64,000 nucleotides of DNA from an uncultured Roseovarius sp. (GTDB lineage Bacteria; Pseudomonadota; Alphaproteobacteria; Rhodobacterales; Rhodobacteraceae). The translations under genes and the position numbers were made by a program. The stretch is taken from the NCBI GenBank assembly GCA_947497295.1, contig CANMFU010000002.1, forward strand, positions 434,001 to 498,000, read 5' to 3'. Below, piece after piece: positions 16,845 to 25,621 of this stretch; the first letter of the stretch is position 1, and each line of letters starts with the position of its first letter. The notes under the pieces are model-generated. The model worked only from the letters and a program-made list of their open reading frames with translations. It was not told the DNA's origin and ran no database searches.

Positions 16845-18083
16845 TCAAATTAAAAACTCAGCCAGAACCTCATCATTTGTTATATCACGATAATTGAATC
16901 CAGCAGACCGAAATTCATCCAATAGATAGATAAAATTATCTTCGTGGCTCGTTTCAATTCCGATCAAGACAGAACCAAAGTTGCGTGCGGATTTCTTGAG
17001 GTATTCAAATCGGGCGATATCATCGTCAGGGCCTAGTAAGTTTAGGAAATCCTTCAGCGCACCAGGCCGCTGAGGCATACGAAGGATAAAATACTTCTTG
17101 ATGCCGGAGTGACGCTGCGCGCGCTCTTTAACCTCAGGGAGGCGTTCAAAATCAAAGTTACCTCCTGATGTGACACAGACCACAGTCTTGCCGCGAATGC
17201 GATTTTTCATGTCTTTCAGCGCATCGACAGCTAACGCGCCAGCAGGTTCCAGTACAATGCCTTCAATGTTCAACATCTCGATCATCGTTGTGCACAAGCG
17301 GTCTTCATCAACGGTTACGGCCTGTCCGGGATCTAGATGGCGAAGCCGCTCGAACGTCCGCGCGCCAATCTGCGCCACTGCGGCCCCGTCAGCGAATGTG
17401 TTCACATGATCCAACCTGACGGGCGCTCCGGCCATCAGCGCAGCACGCAGGCTGGCGCCGCCTGCCGGCTCAACCAGAGTGATCTCGACCCGGTCACCGA
17501 CATAACTACACACGCCGGCCGAAAGACCGCCGCCGCCTACCGGCATCACGATATGGTTAGGCATTCCGCCAAGCTCACGCTCGATTTCGACCATAACGGA
17601 CGCCTGCCCTTCGATGACATCCTCATCATCGAACGGTGACAGAAAATGTGCTCCGATACGGGCACAATACTCTTGGGCAGCGGCAAGTGTGACGTCAAAA
17701 TAATCACCAGTCAGTTCGATACGAACGTTGTCACCACCGAAGATTCGCGTTTTGCCAATCTTTTGCTGGGGGGTCGTAATAGGCATATAAATGACACCCT
17801 GCACGCCAAAGTGCCTGCACATGAATGCCACCCCTTGCGCATGATTGCCCGCGCTGGCGCAGACAAAAATCGGCGTCTCGGCCTCCTGTGCCAACACCTT
17901 GCGCATGGCATTGAACGCTCCGCGCAATTTGTATGATCGGACCGGAGTCAGGTCCTCGCGTTTTAGCAGTACGTTAGCGTCATAGCGCTCAGACAGATGT
18001 TCGTTCCGCTGAAGCGGTGTCGCATCAAAGACCGGGCGCATCGCGGCTTCGGCGGCGCGGGCGTTTTTTTGAAAATCATTCAT
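16845..18083 (-). CDS. ilvA: Threonine ammonia-lyase (threonine dehydratase)
   Basis: IlvA is a PLP enzyme that converts threonine to 2-oxobutanoate, the first step of isoleucine synthesis. The start is ATG 18083 (MNDFQKNARAAEAAMRPVFD), giving 412 residues; no strong ribosome site precedes it. The PLP lysine is Lys52 in PVRSYKLRGAFNAM; ASAGNHAQGVAF and the glycine loop VMPVGGGGLSAGVCSY follow. A single C-terminal ACT-like regulatory region begins at about 330 (FILRMPQRPGALKDFLNLLG), so isoleucine feedback is likely. The length fits the short form with one ACT-like domain. The 3' third is AT-richer than the 5' part. Confidence 0.95.
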   Translation of the reverse strand: MNDFQKNARAAEAAMRPVFDATPLQRNEHLSERYDANVLLKREDLTPVRSYKLRGAFNAMRKVLAQEAETPIFVCASAGNHAQGVAFMCRHFGVQGVIYMPITTPQQKIGKTRIFGGDNVRIELTGDYFDVTLAAAQEYCARIGAHFLSPFDDEDVIEGQASVMVEIERELGGMPNHIVMPVGGGGLSAGVCSYVGDRVEITLVEPAGGASLRAALMAGAPVRLDHVNTFADGAAVAQIGARTFERLRHLDPGQAVTVDEDRLCTTMIEMLNIEGIVLEPAGALAVDALKDMKNRIRGKTVVCVTSGGNFDFERLPEVKERAQRHSGIKKYFILRMPQRPGALKDFLNLLGPDDDIARFEYLKKSARNFGSVLIGIETSHEDNFIYLLDEFRSAGFNYRDITNDEVLAEFLI

Positions 18084-18985
18084 GACGGTATGCGTGCCCC
18101 AACCACCCTTCGGACGCAAGCTACCGCGGCCGACGCAATGTAACTTTTTGGCGCTTTCAGTCCGAACTGCATTTTCACAATCCTTACCCGTAGATGACAG
18201 GAACATGCTTGCAAACAATCAAACCGCCAGCTCGCGCTACAAATCAGCAGATCAAACACTCAAGTCCCCTCCGCGACGCTCTCGGTCATCGGACTGTGGA
18301 AAAGCCCGGCTTAATGCGCCCCGCCGATGATGACACACAGTGTTTCGCTCATCCCTGCAGTAGATTTTAGCGCAGCGCCGAGCCGGAAGGATGTGGCTGA
18401 TCCACCCAAGGGGCATACACGATCTAATGGCAGGCGAGTGTAAATCGCGCCAAACCATCCGTTGCCCGTGAGCGCGATAATTCCAATCATCGAGAAAACA
18501 CCTGCAAAAGATACGTCTGCTGTCATGGCTGCAGCTACCGCGTATCTCAGACACGCACCCAAATGTAGGGATAACGCACACTATTTCGGGCGCTGCGCGA
18601 GCGAAACGATGTCAGTTCACAGGGTCCCTGTCGCAGGCGCAGCCCAAAGGTCACCCAGCAATACAACAACTTCATCATGAAAGGCATCTGTGATCAGGCT
18701 TAGCGGGTTGCAGGCGCGTCCATCAGACCAGATTGAGGCGTCGGGTTGTGCGCAGAAACGCCGTCTCCACTGCGGTTCGCAGGACAAGCGTGGCACCGAT
18801 CCCAAGCGCATCAGCCCGGTCGCGCCACATGATACCCAGCGCCGACATAGCGTTCAAGCCGGTGCTTCTGGTTGCAACACGCATCATTCAGCACGAACCG
18901 TTCACGCCTTAAATAGCTGCGTGCCTTGCCTGCCCACATAAAACCGGCTAAGCCCCGGCCCGACCCTGACAAAGGAACATGACAG
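18084..18985. other. Gene-poor 0.9-kb interval between ilvA and argG, possible gene remnants
   Basis: No open frame here has a good start, ribosome site and family resemblance together. On the minus strand about 18310-18562 reads FAGVFSMIGIIALTGNGWFG followed by AIYTRL and DRVCP. This loosely resembles the end of small DUF2892-type membrane proteins but lacks their beginning. At 18723-18884 (minus) a 53-codon frame reads SALGIMWRDRADALGIGATL. Both could be decayed genes. The last 100 bases should contain the argG promoter. No tRNA-like or riboswitch-like fold was recognised. Confidence 0.4.
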
Positions 18986-20212
18986 ATGTCCGCACCCAAA
19001 AAAGTCGTGCTGGCCTATTCCGGCGGCCTCGATACCTCGATCATTCTGAAATGGCTGCAAACCGAATATGGCTGCGAAGTGGTGACCTTCACCGCCGATC
19101 TCGGCCAGGGCGAAGAGCTGGAGCCCGCCCGCGACAAGGCCATCATGCTGGGGATTGACCCAAAAAACATCTATATCGAAGATGTGCGTGAAGAATTCGT
19201 GCGCGATTTTGTCTTTCCGATGTTCCGCGCCAATGCGGTTTATGAAGGCCTCTATCTGCTCGGCACATCCATCGCCCGGCCTTTGATTTCCAAACGGCTC
19301 GTCGAGATTGCCGAAGAGGTCGGCGCCGATGCGGTCGCCCATGGCGCAACCGGCAAAGGCAATGATCAGGTCCGGTTTGAGCTGGCGGCCTATGCGCTGA
19401 ATCCCGATATCAAGGTGATCGCACCATGGCGCGAATGGGATCTGACCAGCCGGACCAAGCTGATTGATTTTGCCGAAAAAAATCAGATCCCCATTGCCAA
19501 GGATAAAAGAGGCGAAGCGCCTTTTTCGGTTGACGCAAACCTGTTGCACACCTCATCCGAGGGCAAAGTTCTGGAAGATCCCGCCGAAATGGCGCCTGAC
19601 TATGTTTATCAGCGCACAGTTAACCCCGAGGATGCGCCGAACGAGCCCGAATTTGTTGAAATCGGGTTCGAACGCGGCGATGCGGTCAGCGTCAACGGCG
19701 AGGCGATGAGCCCTGCCACCGTCCTGACCAAGCTGAACGAATTGGGGGGCAAACATGGCGTGGGCCGGCTCGACCTCGTCGAAGGTCGCTTTGTCGGAAT
19801 GAAATCGCGCGGCATCTACGAGACCCCCGGCGGCACCATCCTGCTGGAGGCGCATCGCGCGATTGAAAGCATCACCATGGATCGCGGTGCGATGCACCTC
19901 AAGGACCAGCTGATGCCGCAATACGCCGAGCTGATCTATAACGGCTTCTGGTTTTCACCCGAGCGCAGCATGTTGCAGGCCGCCATCGACGCCAGCCAGA
20001 CGCATGTCACCGGCAATGTCCGGATCAAGCTTTACAAAGGTAGCGCGCGCACGGTTGGTCGCTGGTCTGATCACTCACTTTACTCCGAAGCGCACGTCAC
20101 ATTCGAAGATGATGCAGGCGCCTACGATCAGAAGGACGCCGCCGGATTCATTCAGCTAAATGCTCTGCGCCTGAAGCTGATTGCCGCGCGGGATCGCCGC
20201 CTGAAGACCTGA
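18986..20212 (+). CDS. argG: Argininosuccinate synthase
   Basis: ArgG joins citrulline and aspartate with ATP to form argininosuccinate in arginine synthesis. The 408-residue protein starts at ATG 18986 with AAAGGAACATGACAG just upstream. It shows the ATP-PP motif AYSGGLDTS at 9-17, [43 protein letters not shown] and [20 protein letters not shown]. The length is typical. It is a single gene with its own hairpin downstream. Confidence 0.98.
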   Translation: MSAPKKVVLAYSGGLDTSIILKWLQTEYGCEVVTFTADLGQGEELEPARDKAIMLGIDPKNIYIEDVREEFVRDFVFPMFRANAVYEGLYLLGTSIARPLISKRLVEIAEEVGADAVAHGATGKGNDQVRFELAAYALNPDIKVIAPWREWDLTSRTKLIDFAEKNQIPIAKDKRGEAPFSVDANLLHTSSEGKVLEDPAEMAPDYVYQRTVNPEDAPNEPEFVEIGFERGDAVSVNGEAMSPATVLTKLNELGGKHGVGRLDLVEGRFVGMKSRGIYETPGGTILLEAHRAIESITMDRGAMHLKDQLMPQYAELIYNGFWFSPERSMLQAAIDASQTHVTGNVRIKLYKGSARTVGRWSDHSLYSEAHVTFEDDAGAYDQKDAAGFIQLNALRLKLIAARDRRLKT

Positions 20213-20220
20213 TCACCGTT

Positions 20221-20249
20221 TGAGAGGGCAAGGCGTTTCTGCCCTCTCA
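20221..20249 (+). terminator. Hairpin after argG, probable terminator
   Basis: TGAGAGGGCA pairs with TGCCCTCTCA, a 10-bp stem with a 9-base loop, 9 bases after the argG stop. The tract after it (TCTTCCC) is a poor T run, so termination may be weak or Rho-assisted. On the other strand it lies beyond the regA stop. Confidence 0.6.
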
Positions 20250-20297
20250 TCTTCCCGAAGATACTCAGTAAACCAAAGCCCAAAGCTACGGCTTGCT

Positions 20298-20849
20298 CTA
20301 TCTGGGCGACCGCTTTGCCAATATTCGTTGCAATGTCCGGCGGTGCATGTTCAGGCGCCGCGCTGTTTCAGAAACATTGCGATCGCACAGCTCATACACA
20401 CGCTGTATGTGTTCCCATCGCACGCGGTCGGCGCTCATCGGGTTCTCAGGCGGCGGCGGCAGATCATCCCCGGTCGCCATCAGCGCATTGACGATATCGT
20501 TCGCATCAGCAGGCTTGGACAGATAGTCGGTCGCGCCAATCTTGACTGCGGCAACGGCGGTTGCAATGGCGCCATAGCCCGTCAAAACCACGATGCGGCT
20601 TTCCGGGCGGTTGGCGCGTATCACTTCGACGACGTCCAGACCATTGCCATCCTCCAGACGCAAATCGCAGACGGCATACGCCGGCGGTCGCGCTATCGCG
20701 CTGGCGCGCCCAGCCTCGACCGAGGTAGCCACATCTACCTCGAACCCGCGCTTTTCCATTGCCTTGGCCAGTCGGCGCACGAATGCTTCGTCATCGTCGA
20801 CCAAAAGCAAAGATTTATCGTCGCCCAGATCCAGTTCGGTATCGGCCAT
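20298..20849 (-). CDS. regA: Redox response regulator RegA/PrrA/ActR
   Basis: RegA is the DNA-binding regulator of the RegB/RegA redox system that adjusts respiration, carbon and nitrogen fixation and, in some relatives, photosynthesis genes. The 183-residue protein has a receiver domain with Asp62 (VCDLRLEDGNGLDVVEV) and Lys in YLSKPADAND. A proline linker (DDLPPPPEN) and the almost invariant Fis-type helix-turn-helix follow (RNVSETARRLNMHRRTLQRI). It lies downstream of senC on the same strand, divergent from regB, the classical reg/prr arrangement. Confidence 0.97.
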   Translation of the reverse strand: MADTELDLGDDKSLLLVDDDEAFVRRLAKAMEKRGFEVDVATSVEAGRASAIARPPAYAVCDLRLEDGNGLDVVEVIRANRPESRIVVLTGYGAIATAVAAVKIGATDYLSKPADANDIVNALMATGDDLPPPPENPMSADRVRWEHIQRVYELCDRNVSETARRLNMHRRTLQRILAKRSPR

Positions 20850-20931
20850 TGCGCATTTCCAGTTCCTGTTTGTCCCTGGGACGGGATTTAGCCCGTCATA
20901 ATGCGCCGGTCAAACCGGGTCGTCCAGTCAC

Positions 20932-21555
20932 TCATCCTGCATTAAGAAAGCACTGTACCTGATCTGCCATCTGTTCGCCCGTAATGTCTCGGCGGAAGAA
21001 CTCGACAAAGCCATGGCCAGGCATCGTGAAATAGGTGAAGGTTGAGTGATCGACCAGATAATAATCCTCTTCGCCCGGCGCCGCCTCCTGCGCTTTGTAA
21101 TAGGTGCGGTAGGCTTGGCTGGCCGCGCGCACCTGCTCGGGCGATCCGGTCAGACCCAGCATCCGGGGATGCATGGCATCGGTATAGTCGGCAACCGCTT
21201 CGGGCGTGTCGCGTTTCGGATCAATCGAAATAAAGACCGGCTTGACCATCACGCCACGTTCTTCGAGGATTTCGACAGCCTCGGCGTTGCGGGCCACGTC
21301 CAGCGGGCAGACATCGGGACAGAACGTATAACCAAAATAGATCAGCGCGGGCGCGTCCAGCACTTCCGCGCTGGTCACTGTTTTACCGGTCTCGTCGACC
21401 AGTGTGAAATCACCGCCGATATCACCGCCGCCAGCAACGGCTGCGGTGCGGCACTCGGCAAAGTCATCCCCCGTCCGGCCTGCCGTCACCATGTAAATGA
21501 CCGCAGCCACGGCAATGACGGCGGCAGCGACAGCAAGGATAAACGGGCGCGACAT
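20932..21555 (-). CDS. senC: SCO1/SenC/PrrC family copper-binding thiol protein
   Basis: This 207-residue protein has an N-terminal membrane anchor (FILAVAAAVIAVAAVIYMVT) and a periplasmic thioredoxin-like domain. The copper-binding motif CPDVC is at 79-83 (YFGYTFCPDVCPLD) and the conserved His lies in YLVDHSTFTYFTMPG, near 168. SCO proteins deliver copper to the CuA site of cytochrome oxidase. In Rhodobacter relatives PrrC/SenC also influences RegB signalling. It is the first gene of senC-regA and is divergent from regB (115-base gap that must hold both promoters). Confidence 0.96.
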   Translation of the reverse strand: MSRPFILAVAAAVIAVAAVIYMVTAGRTGDDFAECRTAAVAGGGDIGGDFTLVDETGKTVTSAEVLDAPALIYFGYTFCPDVCPLDVARNAEAVEILEERGVMVKPVFISIDPKRDTPEAVADYTDAMHPRMLGLTGSPEQVRAASQAYRTYYKAQEAAPGEEDYYLVDHSTFTYFTMPGHGFVEFFRRDITGEQMADQVQCFLNAG

Positions 21556-21670
21556 ATCAGTTCCTTCAAAGCGGTGTGACGGGCATCAAACCCGGCTTCT
21601 GGGCAAGAACGTCCTATTGTGTCACATCTAACAAAAGATACCGCGCACGCAACGGGGCGATTTACCGCAG

Positions 21671-23068
21671 ATGATAAACACATCCCCTCAGCAAGACATT
21701 GCAGCCATGGGCAGGGGCAGCTGGATAAGGCTGCGCACTCTGATACTGCTGCGTTGGTGGGCTGTTGTGGGGCAGATCACCGCGCTGATCGTCGCCGAAC
21801 GCGCGCTCCATCTGAATTTGGAAATTGGCCTGTGCTACATGGTGATTGGCGCGTCCGTCATCAGCAATCTGGTCGCATCTCTGGTCTTTCCGGCCAACAA
21901 GCGCCTGACCGAGACTGAAAACCTTGCGATGGTGCTGTTCGATCTCATCCAGTTGGGGCTGCTTCTGTATCTCACGGGCGGTTTGAACAATCCGTTCTCG
22001 GTTCTGATCGTGGGGCCTGTCGTGGTGTCGGCCTCCTCACTATCGTCCCGCTCAAGCCTGTTTTTGGGCTTGGCGGCGATCCTTATCGTGTCGGGATTGG
22101 CGCGGTTTCACCTACCGCTGATCACGGAATCAGGCTCTGTTCTGCGCGTTCCCGTGATTTTTCTGTTCGGAAACTGGGTGGCCATCATTATCGGGATTGT
22201 CTTCCTGGGCGTTTACTCGCGCTGGACTGTCAATGAAATTCGCACGATGTCAGGCGCGCTTCAGGCCACGCAAATGGCCCTTGCCCGCGAACAGAAATTG
22301 ACCGATCTGGGCGGCGTTGTTGCCGCTGCCGCGCATGAACTGGGCACACCGCTTGCCACGATCAAGCTCACCAGCTCCGAGTTGGCCGACGATCTGCCCG
22401 AAGGCAGCGATTCGCGCGACGATGCATTGCTGATCCGCGATCAGGCGGATCGCTGCCGCGATATTTTGCGGTCCATGGGTCGCGCCGGCAAGGACGATCT
22501 GCAATTGCGCCACGCTCCCTTTACGGCTGTCATCGACGAAGCGGCCGAACCTCATGCCCAGCGCGGCAAGAGCCTGCTGTTCGATCATGCTCCTATCGGC
22601 GCCGCTCCTCATGATCCGCCAATCATTCCGCGCAGCCCCGAAATAATTCATGGTGTGCGCAACCTGATCCAGAACGCAGTGGATTTTGCTGAACACAGGG
22701 TTTGGATCGAAACCCGTTGGTCCGATCAAAAGATCACGATGCGCATCATGGATGACGGTCCGGGATATCCGCCGCATTTGCTGGGCCGCATTGGCGAACC
22801 GATTGTGCGCCGCCGCGCCCGGGATGTGATGTCCAACCGGCGCGAATACGAGGGGATGGGCCTTGGTCTGTTCATTGCCAAAACCTTGCTGGAGCGGTCA
22901 GGCGCTGTCCTCAGCTTTGCCAACGGCACCGATTCCTTCCGAGGCGATTCGCGCCGCCGCGAACGTATCGGCGCGGTGGTCGAAGTGGTTTGGCCGCTTG
23001 CTCAACTTACCTACAACAGTCCCGCAAACTCTGGTGGCATCGGCCAAAACACCCCCTTTACGCACTGA
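21671..23068 (+). CDS. regB: Redox sensor histidine kinase RegB/PrrB/ActS
   Basis: This 465-residue kinase has about six N-terminal membrane segments (residues 25-185). GGLNNPF at 103-109 is the conserved GGxxNPF heptapeptide linked to quinone sensing. The H-box is AAAAHELGTPLATIKL with His222. Cys262 (RDQADRCRDILRSM) lies exactly 40 residues after the His, as does the redox-active Cys265 after His225 in Rhodobacter capsulatus RegB. ATP-site motifs are NLIQNAVDFAEH, DDGPGYPPHLLGRIGEP and GMGLGLFIAKTLLERSG. Both known redox inputs therefore appear intact. It is divergent from senC-regA. Confidence 0.97.
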   Translation: MINTSPQQDIAAMGRGSWIRLRTLILLRWWAVVGQITALIVAERALHLNLEIGLCYMVIGASVISNLVASLVFPANKRLTETENLAMVLFDLIQLGLLLYLTGGLNNPFSVLIVGPVVVSASSLSSRSSLFLGLAAILIVSGLARFHLPLITESGSVLRVPVIFLFGNWVAIIIGIVFLGVYSRWTVNEIRTMSGALQATQMALAREQKLTDLGGVVAAAAHELGTPLATIKLTSSELADDLPEGSDSRDDALLIRDQADRCRDILRSMGRAGKDDLQLRHAPFTAVIDEAAEPHAQRGKSLLFDHAPIGAAPHDPPIIPRSPEIIHGVRNLIQNAVDFAEHRVWIETRWSDQKITMRIMDDGPGYPPHLLGRIGEPIVRRRARDVMSNRREYEGMGLGLFIAKTLLERSGAVLSFANGTDSFRGDSRRRERIGAVVEVVWPLAQLTYNSPANSGGIGQNTPFTH

Positions 23069-23176
23069 GCTGCCTAAACCTTTTTGAATTTCCCAATGAT
23101 ATTTACGATGCTTAACCTGTCATTAACCCATAACGCGCAGTGTCTGAACCAGGAGAAATATAAAAGGGACAGTCGC

Positions 23177-24688
23177 ATGGCCGTGATATCGCTGATGCTA
23201 TGGCTGGGTTTAGCCGCAACGGCCGGGGCGGTGTCATTCGCTGTTTTGTGGGCGATCGGACGATGGGCGCCCGGCCCGCAGCGCAACCATGCCACTCCGC
23301 CAATTGGCGGCAATGACGCGGTATTTCTGTTTCAAGACGATCAACTGTTTGATCACCAATCCGGCGCCCTGCCGGATGTGCCGAACGTAACGCAGTCCTG
23401 GACCGATTTGCGGGCGTGGCTTGAACCGCGCTTTGCGGATCTTCCGCAGACACTTGCGGATCTGGTCGAGGATCAAGCGCTGTCGTTGAAGCCCTGCGAA
23501 GACGGCGACACGGCCGAATTGCGCCTGCTCTGCACCCAGCACGGAACCCGCGTGACGCTAAGCGATCCACCCCATTCCTGCGCCGGAGAACGGCACCAGA
23601 TGCTGGCCCAGCGCGCGCGCCTCCTGCGCGAGACAGAATTGCTGCAAGCCGCACCCTATCCGATTTGGAAAACGTCCCCACAAGGCGCAGTCTTGTGGCA
23701 AAATGCGGCCTGCGCCGCCGCCTTTGAATCTGACGCGCACGAGGTGACGGCCCCCGCACCCGGCGAAAGCAGCACCAGCCGGTTCTCGATAAAAACAAAC
23801 GGCACAAGGCGCCCGATTTGGTACGAGGTGCATTCCAAAGCGGATGAAACAGAGGTTCTGCACCATGCCACTGATGTAACCAAAATCGTGACCGCCGAGG
23901 CCATGCAGAAGGACTTTCTACAAACCCTGACCAAGACTTTTTCCTACCTTACCATTGGGCTTGCAGTTTTCGACCGCAATCGAAAGCTGGCGCTATTCAA
24001 TCCCGCGCTGGTCGATCTGACATCGCTTCCTGCCCATTTTCTCAGCGCACAACCCGATCTGATGGCGTTTTTTGACAACTTGCGCAATCGCTGCGTCATG
24101 CCTGAACCACGCAGCTATGCCTCGTGGCGGACTCAGATCAACGAAGTGATCGAAAGCGCCGAAGGCGGGCTGTATCAGGAAACGTGGTCACTGCCGAACG
24201 ACGTCACCTATCGGGTCACCGGTCGGCCTCATCCCGATGGTGCGGTTGCCTTTCTTTTCGAGGATATTACCGCCGAAGTCATGCTTGCCCGGCGGTTCCG
24301 GACGCAGCTGGACCTGCGGCAGTCGTCTCTGGATTGTCTGCCGGATGCCGTGATGGTGATCGGGGCAGACAATGTCCTGGCCTTCTGCAACGCCGCAGCA
24401 ACACGTCTGCTGAGGATCGATCCCGACATCTGCTTTGCCGACATGACGGTTGCTGATCTGATAAGCGCCTGCGCCGCCGCCCTGCCGGCGCCAGCGATAT
24501 GGCGCGATGTCGAAGCCAGCCTCAGAACCCGGGATCACGGGGGCGGCGCCTACAAGACCATCCCCTCAAATCAAGGCCATAGCCATCATTGCCAGTTAGA
24601 GCCGCTGCCGGGCGGCGCCTGCATGATGACGCTTCGGGCGCAGACAATCGTACCCCAAAAGGCGGCTGTTGCGGCAATCGCGGGCTGA
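23177..24688 (+). CDS. Membrane-anchored PAS-domain protein without kinase output
   Basis: I take ATG 23177 (MAVISLMLWLGLAATAGAVS) after AAAAGGGA as the start, giving 503 residues. One N-terminal membrane helix is followed by a variable region and PAS-like domains at about 170-240 (LLQAAPYPIWKTSPQGAVLW), 270-395 (FSYLTIGLAVFDRNRKLALF) and 405-470 (SLDCLPDAVMVIGADNVLAF). Two segments end in the PAC-like EVLHHATDVTKIV and FLFEDITAEVML. No HisKA, HATPase, GGDEF or HTH domain follows; the chain ends at VAAIAG. It may have lost its output or act on a separate partner. It lies 108 bases after regB and 40 before tsaE. Confidence 0.8.
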   Translation: MAVISLMLWLGLAATAGAVSFAVLWAIGRWAPGPQRNHATPPIGGNDAVFLFQDDQLFDHQSGALPDVPNVTQSWTDLRAWLEPRFADLPQTLADLVEDQALSLKPCEDGDTAELRLLCTQHGTRVTLSDPPHSCAGERHQMLAQRARLLRETELLQAAPYPIWKTSPQGAVLWQNAACAAAFESDAHEVTAPAPGESSTSRFSIKTNGTRRPIWYEVHSKADETEVLHHATDVTKIVTAEAMQKDFLQTLTKTFSYLTIGLAVFDRNRKLALFNPALVDLTSLPAHFLSAQPDLMAFFDNLRNRCVMPEPRSYASWRTQINEVIESAEGGLYQETWSLPNDVTYRVTGRPHPDGAVAFLFEDITAEVMLARRFRTQLDLRQSSLDCLPDAVMVIGADNVLAFCNAAATRLLRIDPDICFADMTVADLISACAAALPAPAIWRDVEASLRTRDHGGGAYKTIPSNQGHSHHCQLEPLPGGACMMTLRAQTIVPQKAAVAAIAG

Positions 24689-24728
24689 ACCTTGTTGCAG
24701 GTGTCTGCGCCATGTGTAGTGTCCCGTC

Positions 24729-25208
24729 ATGCACAAACTTCAATCCAGAACGTTCGCGTCGGCCTGCCCAGACCAGACCTGCGCCGTCGCCCAAAGGCTG
24801 GCGCCGCTTCTGGGGCCTGGAGATACTGTGCTGCTGACAGGAGATATCGGCGCTGGAAAAACACATTTTGCCCGTTGCCTGATCCAGTCCTTGCTGCCGG
24901 CACACGAAGATGTGCCCTCCCCGACATACACGCTTGTACAGTCATATCCGAGCCGTGAGAGCGAGATCTGGCATGCAGATCTTTACCGCCTAACCGATAC
25001 GAACGAAGTGTTTGAGCTTGGTCTTATTGATGCGTTCGACAGCGCCATCTGTCTGATTGAGTGGCCCGACCGGCTGGGCGATCTGACGCCTAAAGACGCC
25101 CTTTGTCTGACGCTGTCCACGCAGGCCGATCCGAACACGCGGTTGCTTACCTTCGAATGGCAGTATCCAGCTTGGACCGCGCGCGTGGAGGATGCCTTGA
25201 ATGTGTGA
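24729..25208 (+). CDS. tsaE: tRNA threonylcarbamoyladenosine biosynthesis ATPase TsaE
   Basis: TsaE is the P-loop ATPase of the TsaBDE complex that makes t6A37 in ANN-decoding tRNAs. The 159-residue protein has the Walker A GDIGAGKT at 38-45, SPTYTLVQSYPS, WHADLYRLTDTNEVFELGL and CLIEWPDRLGDLTP, all typical. In many alphaproteobacteria tsaE is followed by a sugar-kinase-like phosphotransferase gene and then murU. Here 413 bases without such a gene separate it from murU. Confidence 0.95.
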   Translation: MHKLQSRTFASACPDQTCAVAQRLAPLLGPGDTVLLTGDIGAGKTHFARCLIQSLLPAHEDVPSPTYTLVQSYPSRESEIWHADLYRLTDTNEVFELGLIDAFDSAICLIEWPDRLGDLTPKDALCLTLSTQADPNTRLLTFEWQYPAWTARVEDALNV

Positions 25209-25621
25209 CCTTGTTATTGCATCGGGCATTCGCGCCATTATTCAGACCCGATGGACTGTGGCGATCTCGGCCTTGCTTGCCCGCGTCGCGGACGGTTTGG
25301 GGAATCTTCGCAAGCGGCGCGGCAGCCACACGGGCACGTTGAGATACCTGCCTGCTTTTCTCAGCACTGCTGAACGGCATTTCGCGCATTGCGTGCGCCC
25401 GCACTCCAGATTTTTCCCGCCCAACGAGGCAGAAATTGACTTGTTTGGCAAAATATTCACTAATTTTCAGCACATCGGGACGTCGCTTCGCGGCAACATT
25501 GATTGCGCGCTAACCTCGCCTGGCCGGACGCATCTTGTGAACACTCATAGCAATCCAGCGTCATCCTTACGGCACGCCCTGTCCAAGGCGACATTAACCT
25601 TCTGTGAGGATACCAAAGCCA
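25209..25621. other. 413-base gap between tsaE and murU with no supported gene
   Basis: The frame open from 25201 to 25632 (143 codons) shows no motif I recognise: there is no kinase HRDYH-type or DxD site. It overlaps the starts of both neighbours and its codon use looks random. The interval is AT-richer towards 25430-25480. In relatives this is the place of an AmgK-type phosphotransferase gene of about 1 kb, so the gap may be a deletion scar. GAGGAT at 25602-25607 may serve as the murU ribosome site. Confidence 0.6.
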
